A stretch of 64,000 nucleotides of DNA, taken from positions 1-64,000 of the forward strand of contig CAZBKQ010000005.1 in NCBI GenBank assembly GCA_964492555.1. The letters are read 5' to 3'. Below the pieces are notes generated by a model that was not told where the DNA came from, did not search any database, and saw only the letters and a program-made list of their open reading frames with translations. Numbering within the stretch: the first letter of the stretch is position 1; every line of letters begins with the position of its first letter. Origin of the DNA: GCA-2709075 sp964492555 (GTDB lineage Bacteria; Pseudomonadota; Alphaproteobacteria; MPNO01; UBA2964). The position numbers and the translations under genes were made by a program. This document shows positions 16,883 through 26,141 of this stretch, piece after piece.

Positions 16883-17734
16883 ATGCAGATCAGAAAATTA
16901 TCGGACGCGCTGGGCGCGGATGTATCCGGTATCGATGTCAGTGATATCGATGAGGCGACGGTTGAAGCCATTCATCAGGCGTTTCTGGAACATCTGATCC
17001 TGGTGTTCCGGGATCAGGATCTGACGCCGCAACAGCAGATCGCCTTCAGCGAACATTATGGTGAGGTGGAGGTCCATCTCGCCGCGGATCACCTGCATCC
17101 GGAGACCGACAAGGTCATTCTGATATCCAATAAGAAGGAAAATGGCCGCTATATCGGCGCGGTATCGGCGGGGGATTACTGGCATTCGGATTTGTCCTGC
17201 CAGGAACGCCCGAACCTCGCCTCCTTCCTGCTGGCGAAGGAACTGCCCCGGGAAGGCGGTGATACCGGGTTCTGTAATCAGTACAGGGCGCTGGAAACCT
17301 TGCCCGATGATCTGCGGCGCAAGATCGAGGGCCGCAAGGGCATACATACCTTCAACCGGATGCGCAATCCGCGCGTAAAGGTGCCGGAAATGCACAAGGG
17401 CGACGCCCAGATGCGCTATGGCGACCGCGCGCCGCCCGATGGTATCCACCCGATCATCCGTACCCATCCGGAAACCGGCCGCAAGGCGCTGTTTGTCTCG
17501 CATCGCTTCACGGTCGGGATCGAAGTTATGGCGGACGCGGAATCGCGGCTCATTCTGGATGCGATCTTCGAGCATCAGCTCAACGACGATCTGATCTACC
17601 GCCATAAATGGCGGCTCGGCGACATGGTCATGTGGGATAATCGCTGTACCACCCATCACGCCTATGGCGGGATTCCACCGGGACAGATACGCCACATGCA
17701 CCGCACCTCGCTGATCGGCGACGTGCCGTATTGA
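16883..17734 (+). CDS. TauD/TfdA family 2-oxoglutarate dioxygenase A
   Basis: Fe(II)/2-oxoglutarate oxygenase, 283 residues, starting at ATG 16883 (GGGAG 8 bases upstream). Iron ligands are H101 and D103 (YWHSDLS) and H258 (WDNRCTTHHA), with the 2-oxoglutarate-binding R274 (RHMHRTS). Enzymes of this family cleave sulfonates, aryloxyacetates and similar compounds by hydroxylation. First of four 283-residue paralogues in this segment (next at 17742, 21588, 22453), which begin alike with PLSDALGAE-type sequence. Substrate cannot be told from sequence. Confidence 0.92.
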   Translation: MQIRKLSDALGADVSGIDVSDIDEATVEAIHQAFLEHLILVFRDQDLTPQQQIAFSEHYGEVEVHLAADHLHPETDKVILISNKKENGRYIGAVSAGDYWHSDLSCQERPNLASFLLAKELPREGGDTGFCNQYRALETLPDDLRRKIEGRKGIHTFNRMRNPRVKVPEMHKGDAQMRYGDRAPPDGIHPIIRTHPETGRKALFVSHRFTVGIEVMADAESRLILDAIFEHQLNDDLIYRHKWRLGDMVMWDNRCTTHHAYGGIPPGQIRHMHRTSLIGDVPY

Positions 17735-17741
17735 GGAGGGA

Positions 17742-18593
17742 ATGATGCTTGTAACGCCTTTATCCGATGCGCTCGGCGCGGAAGTCACCGGGGTTGATCT
17801 GACCGTCCTGGATGACGCCCTGTTTGAGAAAATTCACGCGGCCTTTCTGGAATATCAGCTGCTCTGTTTCCGCGATCAGGATCTGGCGCCGGATATCCAT
17901 GTCTCGTTCAGCAAGCGGTTCGGGGCGATTGAATCGCGTCCCGACCGGCCCTTTACCTATCCCGGCATTCCCGAAGTGTCGGTGCTTTCCAACCGCACGG
18001 AGGCCGGGGAACCCGTCGGCGTCATTAATGCCGGTGATTTCTGGCACTCCGATCTTTCCTTCGGTCAAATTCCCTGCCGCACCACATTCCTGCACGCGCT
18101 GGAGGTGGCGGAGGAAGGCGGCGATACGGAATGGGCCAATATGTATACCGCCTATGACACGCTGCCGGAGGCGACACGAGCGCGGATCGACGGTTTGAAA
18201 GCCATTCACGTATTCGACCGCAGGCGTAACCCGCGCGCCCGGGTCGATGCGCAGTTCGAGAAAGAGGCCGACAAGGTCTATGGCATCCCCATTCCCGATG
18301 CGACCCACCCGGTGGTGCGCACCCATCCCGAAACCGGCCGGAAAGCGCTTTATGTCTCGCCGCGTTTTGTCGTCGGGATCAAAGGGATGGATGATACGGA
18401 GGCGCAGAAGCTGCTGGACGAATTGTTCGCCCATCAGATACGGCCCGAATTCCGCTATCGGCATAAATGGCGCCAGGGCGATCTGCTTATGTGGGACAAC
18501 CCCTGTTTAATTCACATCGGGCGGGGCAATATCAAGCCGCTCGGCATCCGCCATATGCACCGCACCATGGTGCTGGGCGAACAACCATATTGA
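17742..18593 (+). CDS. TauD/TfdA family 2-oxoglutarate dioxygenase B
   Basis: Second 283-residue paralogue, 7 bp after the first, preceded by GAGGAGGGA. Two adjacent ATGs (17742, 17745) can serve. Iron ligands H102, D104 (FWHSDLS) and H258; 2OG-binding R274 (RHMHRTM). It departs from the other copies around the distal histidine: WDNPCLIHIG has Pro where the others have Arg, and the usual A/G after His is Ile. That suggests a different substrate pocket. Co-directional with the flanking dioxygenase and the flavin monooxygenase 7 bp downstream. Confidence 0.91.
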   Translation: MMLVTPLSDALGAEVTGVDLTVLDDALFEKIHAAFLEYQLLCFRDQDLAPDIHVSFSKRFGAIESRPDRPFTYPGIPEVSVLSNRTEAGEPVGVINAGDFWHSDLSFGQIPCRTTFLHALEVAEEGGDTEWANMYTAYDTLPEATRARIDGLKAIHVFDRRRNPRARVDAQFEKEADKVYGIPIPDATHPVVRTHPETGRKALYVSPRFVVGIKGMDDTEAQKLLDELFAHQIRPEFRYRHKWRQGDLLMWDNPCLIHIGRGNIKPLGIRHMHRTMVLGEQPY

Positions 18594-18600
18594 GAGAAAA

Positions 18601-19716
18601 ATGGAAGCCGCACTCAGATCGTTCGACCGTAACAAGCTGAAACTGGGATTTTTCGGGATGAACTGTTCCGGCGGGCTGTCGGCCACGCTGGTTCCCGAAC
18701 GCTGGGAAGGGACCTGGGATGAAAATCTCAAGGCCGCGCGGCTGGCGGATGAGGCCGGGCTGGATTTTCTGTTACCGCTGGGGCGCTGGCGCGGCTATGG
18801 CGGGGAGACCGATCATAATGGCGGGGTGATGGAAACGCTGAGCTGGGCCGCCGGTATGCTGGCCTCGACCAGCCACATCATGGCGTTCAGCACGGTTCAT
18901 GTGCCGCTGTTCAATCCTGTCGTGGCGGCGAAGCAGATGGTGACCGCCGACCAGATCGGCAAGGGACGGTTCGGGCTCAATATCGTCTGCGGCTGGAACC
19001 AGAAGGAATTCGACATGGCGGGCGTTGCGCTCAATGAGCATGAGCGCCGCTACGATCAAGGGCAGGAATGGGTCGATATCATGACCCGCGCCTGGACGGA
19101 GGATGAACCGTTCGATTACGAGGGCGATTTTTATCAGGTCCGGGGTGTGCTCGCGAAACCGAAAATGTTTAAAGGCGGCAAGCCGCTGATGGTATGCGCC
19201 GCCAATTCGGGCACCGGGCGGGAATTCGCCGCGCGGAACTGCGACATGATGTTCACCGGCATCAAGACAGAGATCGATGAGATTTCAGCGGACATCGGCG
19301 GGTTGAAGGAAACGGCCAGATCCTACGGGCGGGAAATCGGCGTATTCACCAACTGCTATGTCGTCTGCCGCCCGACCCGGAAAGAGGCGGAGGAATATCA
19401 CGAATATTACGCGGTGGAGATGGCGGACAAGGAAGCCGCCGCGACGCTGGTCGAAGGGCGCAACGTGCGCGGGCGCTATGACAGCCTGCCGGAATATATG
19501 CTGAAAAATCTGCATCAGCGCGCGGCCGGCGGGAACGGCGCTTTCCCGATTGTCGGCGACCCGGACGATGTCGCGGACTTGCTGATCCGGCTGCATGAGC
19601 AGGGGATCGACGCCTTTGCCATGGGCTTCGCCAACTATGTGGAACATTTCCCCTGCTTCCGGGATGAGGTTTTGCCCCGGCTGGTGAAGGCTGGCGTGCG
19701 GGCGGAGCCGCTCTGA
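18601..19716 (+). CDS. LLM class flavin-dependent oxidoreductase A (RutA/SsuD-like)
   Basis: 371-residue member of the luciferase-like monooxygenase family, closest in motif to the RutA/SsuD/SfnG group that cleaves pyrimidine rings or C-S bonds with FMNH2 and O2. Visible signatures: FFGMNCSGGLSATLVPERW near the N-terminus, LPLGRWRGYGGETD around residue 60, and GKGRFGLNIVCGWNQKEF near residue 120. A partner flavin reductase is not present here and would have to be supplied in trans. It is the last gene of the rightward dioxygenase run and converges on a paralogue 2 bp away. Confidence 0.9.
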   Translation: MEAALRSFDRNKLKLGFFGMNCSGGLSATLVPERWEGTWDENLKAARLADEAGLDFLLPLGRWRGYGGETDHNGGVMETLSWAAGMLASTSHIMAFSTVHVPLFNPVVAAKQMVTADQIGKGRFGLNIVCGWNQKEFDMAGVALNEHERRYDQGQEWVDIMTRAWTEDEPFDYEGDFYQVRGVLAKPKMFKGGKPLMVCAANSGTGREFAARNCDMMFTGIKTEIDEISADIGGLKETARSYGREIGVFTNCYVVCRPTRKEAEEYHEYYAVEMADKEAAATLVEGRNVRGRYDSLPEYMLKNLHQRAAGGNGAFPIVGDPDDVADLLIRLHEQGIDAFAMGFANYVEHFPCFRDEVLPRLVKAGVRAEPL

Positions 19717-19718
19717 AT

Positions 19719-20813
19719 TTACTCCCGCAAACCCAGCCGCTGAAGCCTCGGCAGGATTTCTCCGGCCAGCCATTCCATGTCGTTCACGTAATTGACCAGA
19801 CCGACGGCAATGCCGTTGAGCCCCGCTTCGGAAAGTTGTCTGAACCGTTCCGCGGCGTCGTCATAGGAACCGACGATGGGGTAGGTGCCGGTACCGCTGA
19901 TTATCGCTTCTTTCATTTTCGCGAGTTGCGGGCCGGAGGTTGACCCGCCCTTTGTCCGGATTTGCACCGTATGTTCGGCGGCTTCCCAGTCGCCATTCTC
20001 ATAGACCAGATAGTGATAATATTCCTCGGCTTCTTTTGTCGTCGGACGGCAGATCAGATGGCCGCTGGCATAAATGCCCGCGCCGTTCTCCCCCCGTTCG
20101 GCGCGCAGATCGGCGACCTTCTGCGGCAAATCCTGCAATTCCCGGATAGAGGTAAACAGCCCGTCCGCGTGACGCGCGGCGAAACCGCGCCCGGCGGGCG
20201 AATTCCCGGCGCTGATGATCATCGGTGCGCCGCCGTTCCAGGGCTTTGGTTTGCACAGCACGCCCTTGAGGTCGAAATAATCGCCTTTGAATTCGAACGG
20301 CTCGTCTTCGGACCACAAGCGTTTGACCAGGCTCAGCCATTCCTCGGCATAGGCATAGCGTTCGTCGTGATCGCGGATCCGCACGCCGAACATTTCGTGC
20401 TCGCCGATATTCCATCCGGCGACGATGTTGAGCCCGAACCGCCCTGCGCCGATCAGGTCGGCGGTCACCATCTGGTTTGCGGCAAAGACCGGGTTGATGA
20501 GAGAGACATGAACCGTGCCGAAGATATTGATGCGGCTGGTCGAGGCCAGCATGCCGCAGGCCCAGCTCAGCGTCTCGAAGCTCGCTCCGGCGGTGTCGGT
20601 TTCGCCCTTGTAACCGTGCCAGCGCCCGATGGGCAGGAGAAACTCGACCCCGGCCTCATCGGCCAGTTTTGCGGCTTTCCGGTTATTCTCCCAGCTCGCG
20701 TCCCAGCGCTCGGGCACCTTGCTCATTGTGAGCCCGCCGGAGCAATTCATACCGAACAGCCCGATACGGAACTTGTTCGGGCCAAAAATGGGTGTGTCGC
20801 GACGGTCGGTCAT
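19719..20813 (-). CDS. LLM class flavin-dependent oxidoreductase B (RutA/SsuD-like)
   Basis: 364-residue paralogue of the preceding, oppositely oriented gene: it shares GLFGMNCSGGLTMSKVPERW, LPIGRWHGYKGETD and GAGRFGLNIVAGWNIGEHEM. The two genes are convergent with 2 bp between stops. Transcribed with a methyltransferase that ends 9 bp upstream of its start. Probably an FMNH2-dependent monooxygenase on a related substrate. Why two copies face each other is unclear; an inverted duplication is plausible. Confidence 0.9.
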   Translation of the reverse strand: MTDRRDTPIFGPNKFRIGLFGMNCSGGLTMSKVPERWDASWENNRKAAKLADEAGVEFLLPIGRWHGYKGETDTAGASFETLSWACGMLASTSRINIFGTVHVSLINPVFAANQMVTADLIGAGRFGLNIVAGWNIGEHEMFGVRIRDHDERYAYAEEWLSLVKRLWSEDEPFEFKGDYFDLKGVLCKPKPWNGGAPMIISAGNSPAGRGFAARHADGLFTSIRELQDLPQKVADLRAERGENGAGIYASGHLICRPTTKEAEEYYHYLVYENGDWEAAEHTVQIRTKGGSTSGPQLAKMKEAIISGTGTYPIVGSYDDAAERFRQLSEAGLNGIAVGLVNYVNDMEWLAGEILPRLQRLGLRE

Positions 20814-20822
20814 GAGGTTATT

Positions 20823-21470
20823 TTAGTCACTGTTGGTTTCCCCGGAAACCCGTCCCGTCACGACATAAAGCGGGTCGGTCTCGAACGGGTTGGGGGAGAT
20901 ATCGGTGACCTCCGGTGTTTCGAACCCGCCGGCATTGTTGAAATACCAGCCGACGACCCTTGAATGGTCGACCGGGCCGGAGGCCGCGCGCCAGACGGCG
21001 ACGGCCTTGGTCGGGAACATCCGGTTGGAAAAGGACACCGCGACCAGCCCGCCGGGCTTTACCACCCGGGCGATTTCGCCGAAGACCTCCAGCGGGTGGA
21101 CCAGATATTGAACCGACACGGCGATGGTGCAGGCGTCGAACTCATTATCCCCAAAGGGCAGGGTAGGATTTGTTGTGAGGTCGTGGACCAGCCATTCGGA
21201 AAGCTGTTTGTTTTCGGCGAGTTCCACCGCGTTCATGCCGAGGCCGCAGACCCGGTTATAGGTGACATCCATCGGCAGATGGCTGACCCAGGCGGACATC
21301 AGATCGAGAATTTCGCCGCCTTCGGGCAGGTTATCGCGGTACCAGTCCGCTAACGCCGCGCAGGCGGCGTCATCGATATGGGTGACCAGACGCGGCATTT
21401 CGTAGAACACGGCGTCGTCGTCTTCATCGACGCGGGCGACATGGGCGGGGGTGAGTTGATCATCGGTCAT
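20823..21470 (-). CDS. Class I SAM-dependent methyltransferase-like protein
   Basis: 215 residues. The core resembles a methyltransferase domain: EGGEILDLMSAWVSHLP in place of the usual LDxGxGxG motif I, GMNAVELAENK in place of motif II, then FDACTIAVSVQYLVHP and VVKPGGLVAVSFSNRMFP, typical motifs IV-V. Motif I lacks its glycines, so SAM binding may be weak or altered. It is the upstream gene of a two-gene leftward unit with the flavin monooxygenase. Its target is unknown. Confidence 0.78.
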   Translation of the reverse strand: MTDDQLTPAHVARVDEDDDAVFYEMPRLVTHIDDAACAALADWYRDNLPEGGEILDLMSAWVSHLPMDVTYNRVCGLGMNAVELAENKQLSEWLVHDLTTNPTLPFGDNEFDACTIAVSVQYLVHPLEVFGEIARVVKPGGLVAVSFSNRMFPTKAVAVWRAASGPVDHSRVVGWYFNNAGGFETPEVTDISPNPFETDPLYVVTGRVSGETNSD

Positions 21471-21587
21471 ACGAGAAGCCTAGGGCAATTACGCGCTCCC
21501 GTCGCGTTTGACGGCTATTTCGGCGGGGCATAGACTTTTCCCAACGACCGGAAAACCGGTGAATTTCAAAACATCGGAGGGCGCATT

Positions 21588-22439
21588 ATGCAGATCACAC
21601 CGCTTTGCGACGCGCTTGGCGCGGAAATTACCGGTGTCGATGTGTCATCGATCAGCGATGACGATCTTGCCGAAATAAAACAGGCATTTCTGGATTACTA
21701 TGTTGTTGTCCTGCGCGATCAGAAACTGACGCCGGAGGAACATATCGAATTCAGCCGCAAGATGGGGCCGTTGGAGTTTCATATCTCCAAGAAATTTCTG
21801 CTGGAGGACAAGCCGGAAATTCTGGTGCTGTCGAACCGTAAGAAAAACGGCGAATATATCGGGGTCGAAAATGCCGGGGATTACTGGCATTCGGATTTGT
21901 CCTACATGGAGAAGCCGAGCCTGGGGTCACTGTTGTACGCGCTGGAAATCCCTCCGGAAGGCGGCGATACGGAATGGTCGAACCAGTACAAGGCCTATGA
22001 GACCCTGCCCGAGGAAACGCGCAGGAAGATCGAGGGCAAACGCGCTATTCATTCCTTCAACCGGGCGCGCAACAAGCGCGTCCATATTCCGGAGCATTCG
22101 AAGGAGGGCGCGGCGGAACGCTACGCCAAGATCAGCCCGCCCGACGCCTATCACCCGATCGTGCGCACCCACCCGGAAACCGGGCGCAAGGCGCTGTTTG
22201 TTTCACCGCGTTTTACCATCGGGATAGAGGGGATGGACGATGCGGAGGCGCAGCCGCTTCTGGATGAGTTGTTTGCGCATTCCATCAAACCGGAATTCAT
22301 CTATCACCATAATTGGCGGTTGGGCGATTTGTTGATGTGGGATAATCGCTGCCTGCTGCATCTGGCCTGCAGGGGTATTCCGGAAGGGCAGATCCGCCAT
22401 ATGCACCGCACCACGCTTTCGGGCGACGTGCCGGTATAG
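21588..22439 (+). CDS. TauD/TfdA family 2-oxoglutarate dioxygenase C
   Basis: Third 283-residue copy, preceded by a GGAGGG site. Iron ligands H101, D103 (YWHSDLS) and H258 (NRCLLHLA); 2OG-binding R274 (RHMHRTT). It shares IRTHPETGRKALFVSPRFT-type blocks with the other copies. Starts a second rightward dioxygenase run and is followed 13 bp later by copy D. Confidence 0.92.
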   Translation: MQITPLCDALGAEITGVDVSSISDDDLAEIKQAFLDYYVVVLRDQKLTPEEHIEFSRKMGPLEFHISKKFLLEDKPEILVLSNRKKNGEYIGVENAGDYWHSDLSYMEKPSLGSLLYALEIPPEGGDTEWSNQYKAYETLPEETRRKIEGKRAIHSFNRARNKRVHIPEHSKEGAAERYAKISPPDAYHPIVRTHPETGRKALFVSPRFTIGIEGMDDAEAQPLLDELFAHSIKPEFIYHHNWRLGDLLMWDNRCLLHLACRGIPEGQIRHMHRTTLSGDVPV

Positions 22440-22452
22440 AGGAGTAACCGAG

Positions 22453-23304
22453 ATGGAAATTAATCCGTTGCCTGTCGGGTTCGGCGCGGAGATCACCGGG
22501 GTCGATCTCGCCAAAATCGACGATGCGCAATATGCCGATTTGCGTAACGCGCTGCTGACCCATCAGTTGCTGATCGTGCGTGATCAGGATCTGGCGCCCG
22601 CAGACCAGATGGCGTTTTCCAAACGGTGGGGGCAGCTTGATATTCATGTGCAGATCAACGATCAGCATCCGGACTTCGAGGAAATCCTGGTGCTGACCAC
22701 GAAAATGGAGGACGGCAAATATATCGGCGCGCCGCATGCCGGGGATTACTGGCATTCCGATCTCTCCTATGTGGAGGAGCCGACCTTCTGCACCATCCTG
22801 CACGCCGTTCAGGTGGCCGATGAAGGCGGCGATACCGCCTTCGCCGATATGTACCGGGCCTATGAAACCCTGCCGGAAGAAACCAGGGAGCGGATTGCCG
22901 ATCTCAAGGCGCGCCATTCCTATGACCGGCTTCTGAACCCCCGTGTGGCGATCCCCGATACACACGCGGCGGTGGCCAAGGAACGCTATAGCGACCGAAG
23001 CCCGCCGCCGGCCGTCCATCCGGTGGTGCGCACCCATCCGGAAACCGGCCGCAAGGCGCTATATGTGACGGAGCGTTTCACCCTCACTATCGAAGGCATG
23101 GCGGAAGATGAGTCCGAGGAATTGCTGCAGGAACTCTTCGCCAACGCCGCCCGGCCCGAAAACACCTATCGCCATAAGTGGGAAAAGGGCGATCTGGTGA
23201 TGTGGGATAATCGTTGCATGATGCATCTGGCGTGTGGCGGTGTGCCGAAAGGCCAGATCCGCCATATGCACCGGACCATCGTCCGGGGCGACCACCCTTA
23301 TTGA
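22453..23304 (+). CDS. TauD/TfdA family 2-oxoglutarate dioxygenase D
   Basis: Fourth 283-residue copy, with GAGGAG upstream. Iron ligands H101, D103 (YWHSDLS) and H258 (NRCMMHLA); 2OG-binding R274 (RHMHRTI). It lies between copy C and a glyoxalase-like gene on the same strand, with short spacing, so an operon of dioxygenases and a VOC enzyme is likely. Confidence 0.92.
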   Translation: MEINPLPVGFGAEITGVDLAKIDDAQYADLRNALLTHQLLIVRDQDLAPADQMAFSKRWGQLDIHVQINDQHPDFEEILVLTTKMEDGKYIGAPHAGDYWHSDLSYVEEPTFCTILHAVQVADEGGDTAFADMYRAYETLPEETRERIADLKARHSYDRLLNPRVAIPDTHAAVAKERYSDRSPPPAVHPVVRTHPETGRKALYVTERFTLTIEGMAEDESEELLQELFANAARPENTYRHKWEKGDLVMWDNRCMMHLACGGVPKGQIRHMHRTIVRGDHPY

Positions 23305-23332
23305 GCAAAACCGAAAGCCATAGGAAACAAAA

Positions 23333-23761
23333 ATGGACGACGAAGCCCCGAAACAGCCGAGCAAGCCCCGTATCCGCCACACCATGCTGCGGGTCGCCAA
23401 CCTCGATGAATCCGTGAAGTTCTACGAGGAGGTTCTGGATATGAAGGTCTTCCGGCGAAGCGACAATGAAAGCCAGAAATATTCGGTGGTTTTTGTCGGG
23501 TATGAGGATGAGGAAACAAACCCGGCGATTGAGCTGACCTATAACTGGGGTGTCGACGAGCCTTATGACAAGGGCACCGGCTATGGGCATGTCGCTATCG
23601 GCGTGCCAGATATTTACGAGGTCTGCCGCCGGGTCGAGGCGCGCGGGATGGAAGTGCCGCGCCGACCGGGGCCGCTGAAGGGGCGGGGGCCGAACGGTCC
23701 GGTGATCGCCTTTATCCGCGACCCCGACGGCTATTCGATAGAGCTCGGCGAACGGCCGTAA
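23333..23761 (+). CDS. VOC family protein, glyoxalase I-like
   Basis: 142 residues. All four metal ligands of glyoxalase I can be placed: H16 (IRHTMLRV), E67 (AIELTYNWG), H86 (GYGHVAIGV) and E137 (YSIELGE), as in lactoylglutathione lyase. True GloA function (methylglyoxal detoxification) is possible. Given the location directly behind dioxygenase D, a pathway-specific isomerase or extradiol-type role cannot be excluded. It is the last gene of this run. Confidence 0.88.
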   Translation: MDDEAPKQPSKPRIRHTMLRVANLDESVKFYEEVLDMKVFRRSDNESQKYSVVFVGYEDEETNPAIELTYNWGVDEPYDKGTGYGHVAIGVPDIYEVCRRVEARGMEVPRRPGPLKGRGPNGPVIAFIRDPDGYSIELGERP

Positions 23762-23779
23762 GTCAAAAAAAACCTCGCA

Positions 23780-23849
23780 CCGGCTCTCTCCCGCGCCCGG
23801 CATCCACAAGGATAGCTTTGTGAGTGGGGCGGTTAGGGGAGAGGGCCGG
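23780..23849. repeat. Intergenic inverted repeat (CCGGCTCTCTCCC...GGGGAGAGGGCCGG)
   Basis: Arms at about 23780-23792 and 23836-23849 with a 43-bp centre form a long hairpin between the glyoxalase-like gene and UbiD 3. It is of the same CTCTCCC type as sequences near 2.9 and 44.2 kb. Possibly a dispersed intergenic palindrome that also ends transcription. Confidence 0.5.
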
Positions 23850-23875
23850 AACCGACTTTTACAGGATTAAAAACA

Positions 23876-25369
23876 ATGGCGACGCGCGAATCCATTCAAC
23901 TGCAATCGGGCCATAACGTCCGGCATAATTTCGCGTATGAGGATTTGCGGGGCTGGATAGACGAGGCCGACCGGTTGGGAGAGCTGGAACGTATTTCCGG
24001 CGCGAGTTGGGAAAAGGATATCGGGCTGGCGGCGACTGTCGTCAAATACAAGGAAGACGCGCCGGCGCTGCTGTTTGACGACATTCCCGGCGTCGAAAAG
24101 GGCTTTCGCGTGCTGGTCAATATTTTCGGCGGCAAGCGGAAGAACATGACGCTGGGCTTTCCGACCGATCTCAACAAGGTAGAGCTTTCCGACGCCTGGA
24201 CCAGCGTGTTTGCCCATGACGCGGGCGCGCTGATCCCGCCGGTCTTTGTCGAGGACGGGCCGGTATTCGAAAACGTCATGATGGGCGATGACGTCGATGT
24301 TCTCTCCTTTCCGTCGCCGCTCTGGCACGAGGAAGATGGCGGGCGCTATATCGGCACCGGCACCTATAACGTGACGCAGGACCCCGATACCGGCTGGTAT
24401 AATCTCGGCGCCTACCGGGTGATGGTGGTCGATGAAAAGACCGTCTGTTTCAACACCGCGCCCGGCAAGCATGGCCGCATCCATATGGAAACGCTGGCGA
24501 AGCGTGGTGAAAAAATGCCTGTGGTCATGGTGGTCGGGGGCGAGCCGGTGACCTTCATCATGGGCGGCTATGAAATACCCGACGGGATTTCCGAGTTTGA
24601 TGTGGCCGGGGGGTTACGTGGCAAGCCGCTGGAACTGGTGCGCGGCAAGGTGACCGGATTGCCTTTTCCGGCGAATGCTGAAATTGTCATCGAAGGCTGG
24701 GTCGATCCGGAAGACCTGATCCCCGAAGGGCCGTTCGGGGATTGGTGCGGCTCCTACACTGAATCCGGCCGCGTGCGCCCCAAATGCACGGTCGAGGCGA
24801 TCTATTACCGGAATGATCCGATTATCCTCGGCTTCCCGCCGCAAAGCCTGCCGGATGAATATTCGCGTTTCCGGGCGATTACCCGTTCGGCCCTGATGAA
24901 GCAGAACATCAAGGCCGCCGGCATTCCCGATGTGCATGAGGTCTGGTGTCATGAGGTCGGCGGCGGACGCATGCTGACCGGCGTCTCGATCAGGGCCCGC
25001 TACCCTGGTCACGCCGTTCAGGCCGGCCATATCGCGAGCCAGTGCTTCGCCGGGGCCTATGCCGGGAAATGGGTCATCGTGACGGATGAGGATATCGATG
25101 TTTCCGATCTGGAAGAGCTGATCTGGGCGGCGTTGATGCGCTGCGATCCGGCGACTGAGATCGATTTCATCAGGAACGCCTGGACCTCGAACGCCGACCC
25201 GCGCCTGCACCCTGATGAAAAGGCGCGCGGCAATGTCACCAATTCGCGTATGATCATTGATGCGACCAAGCCGTTTCACTGGCGCGACCGCTTCCCGGTA
25301 TCGACCAAACCGCGGGAGGATTTGCTGGCTGAGGCGCGTGAGAAATTCGGATATTTGCTGGAGAAATAA
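23876..25369 (+). CDS. UbiD family decarboxylase 3 (divergent subtype)
   Basis: 497-residue prFMN-type decarboxylase, shorter than the 548-581-residue copies and least like them. Metal/cofactor residues N176 and R181 (YNLGAYR) and E240 (SEFDVAGG) are intact; the acidic pair is E284 and D289 (PEGPFGDWCG), the E/D variant found in E. coli UbiD rather than E/E. The C-terminal MIIDATKPFHW is also UbiD-like. The SDR ATG follows one base after its stop. It lies in a run with the SDR and a racemase-like gene. Confidence 0.93.
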   Translation: MATRESIQLQSGHNVRHNFAYEDLRGWIDEADRLGELERISGASWEKDIGLAATVVKYKEDAPALLFDDIPGVEKGFRVLVNIFGGKRKNMTLGFPTDLNKVELSDAWTSVFAHDAGALIPPVFVEDGPVFENVMMGDDVDVLSFPSPLWHEEDGGRYIGTGTYNVTQDPDTGWYNLGAYRVMVVDEKTVCFNTAPGKHGRIHMETLAKRGEKMPVVMVVGGEPVTFIMGGYEIPDGISEFDVAGGLRGKPLELVRGKVTGLPFPANAEIVIEGWVDPEDLIPEGPFGDWCGSYTESGRVRPKCTVEAIYYRNDPIILGFPPQSLPDEYSRFRAITRSALMKQNIKAAGIPDVHEVWCHEVGGGRMLTGVSIRARYPGHAVQAGHIASQCFAGAYAGKWVIVTDEDIDVSDLEELIWAALMRCDPATEIDFIRNAWTSNADPRLHPDEKARGNVTNSRMIIDATKPFHWRDRFPVSTKPREDLLAEAREKFGYLLEK

Positions 25370-25370
25370 T

Positions 25371-26132
25371 ATGGGCAGGCTTGAGGGACGGGTGGCGATC
25401 ATAACCGGCGGCGCGCAAAGCATCGGCGCGGCGTTCGCCAAGGGGATGGCGGCGGAAGGCGCGAAGGTGGTTATCGCCGATCTGTCGCCGGCGGATGACA
25501 TCGTCAACATCATCAAACAGGCGGGTGGCGAGGCCATGTCCGTGACCGCCGACGTAACCGATGAGGCGGCCTGCGAAAACATGGTGGCAGAGGCCGTGAA
25601 GGCTTATGGCAAGCTGGATATTCTGGTCGCCAATGCCGGTATCTGGGTACAGCTCGGCCGGGAGGACGCGACGGAAATCGACGGTGATACCTGGGACAAG
25701 GTGATGAACGTCAACGTCAAGGGTACCTGGCTGTCCGCCAAGGCGGCGATCCCGCAAATGGTCGAACAGGGTTACGGCAAGATCATCACCCTGACATCGA
25801 CCCGCGCGATCAAGGGTGGGGCCAATATGCTACATTATGACGCCTCAAAGGGGGCGATCATGGCGATGACGAAAAGCCTTGCCCGCGAATGGGGCCCGAA
25901 GGGCATCCGCGTAAATTCCATCGCGCCCGGCGCGACCGATACCGAATTCAGCCTGGCCCATATGGATGCGGTGCAGGAGGAACGGCGCAAGCTGACCCCG
26001 CAGACGCGGTCGATCAAACGCGCGCAGGACGCGGAAGACCTGGTCGGGACCTGTATCTTTTTGTCATCCGGCGCGTCCGATTTCATGACTGCCCAGACTG
26101 TCCCCGTCGAAGGTGGCGCAGTCTTCTGGTAG
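25371..26132 (+). CDS. Short-chain dehydrogenase/reductase paired with UbiD 3
   Basis: 253-residue SDR starting at ATG 25371, one base after the UbiD 3 stop. Motifs: TGGAQSIG at 12-19, ANAG at 87-90, active site S143, Y156 and K160 (HYDASK), and D37 favouring NAD(H). It ends in the family's VEGGAVFW-type C-terminus. The start and length match the SDRs next to UbiD 2 and UbiD 4. It is probably translated together with UbiD 3. Confidence 0.93.
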   Translation: MGRLEGRVAIITGGAQSIGAAFAKGMAAEGAKVVIADLSPADDIVNIIKQAGGEAMSVTADVTDEAACENMVAEAVKAYGKLDILVANAGIWVQLGREDATEIDGDTWDKVMNVNVKGTWLSAKAAIPQMVEQGYGKIITLTSTRAIKGGANMLHYDASKGAIMAMTKSLAREWGPKGIRVNSIAPGATDTEFSLAHMDAVQEERRKLTPQTRSIKRAQDAEDLVGTCIFLSSGASDFMTAQTVPVEGGAVFW

Positions 26133-26141
26133 GAGAGAATT

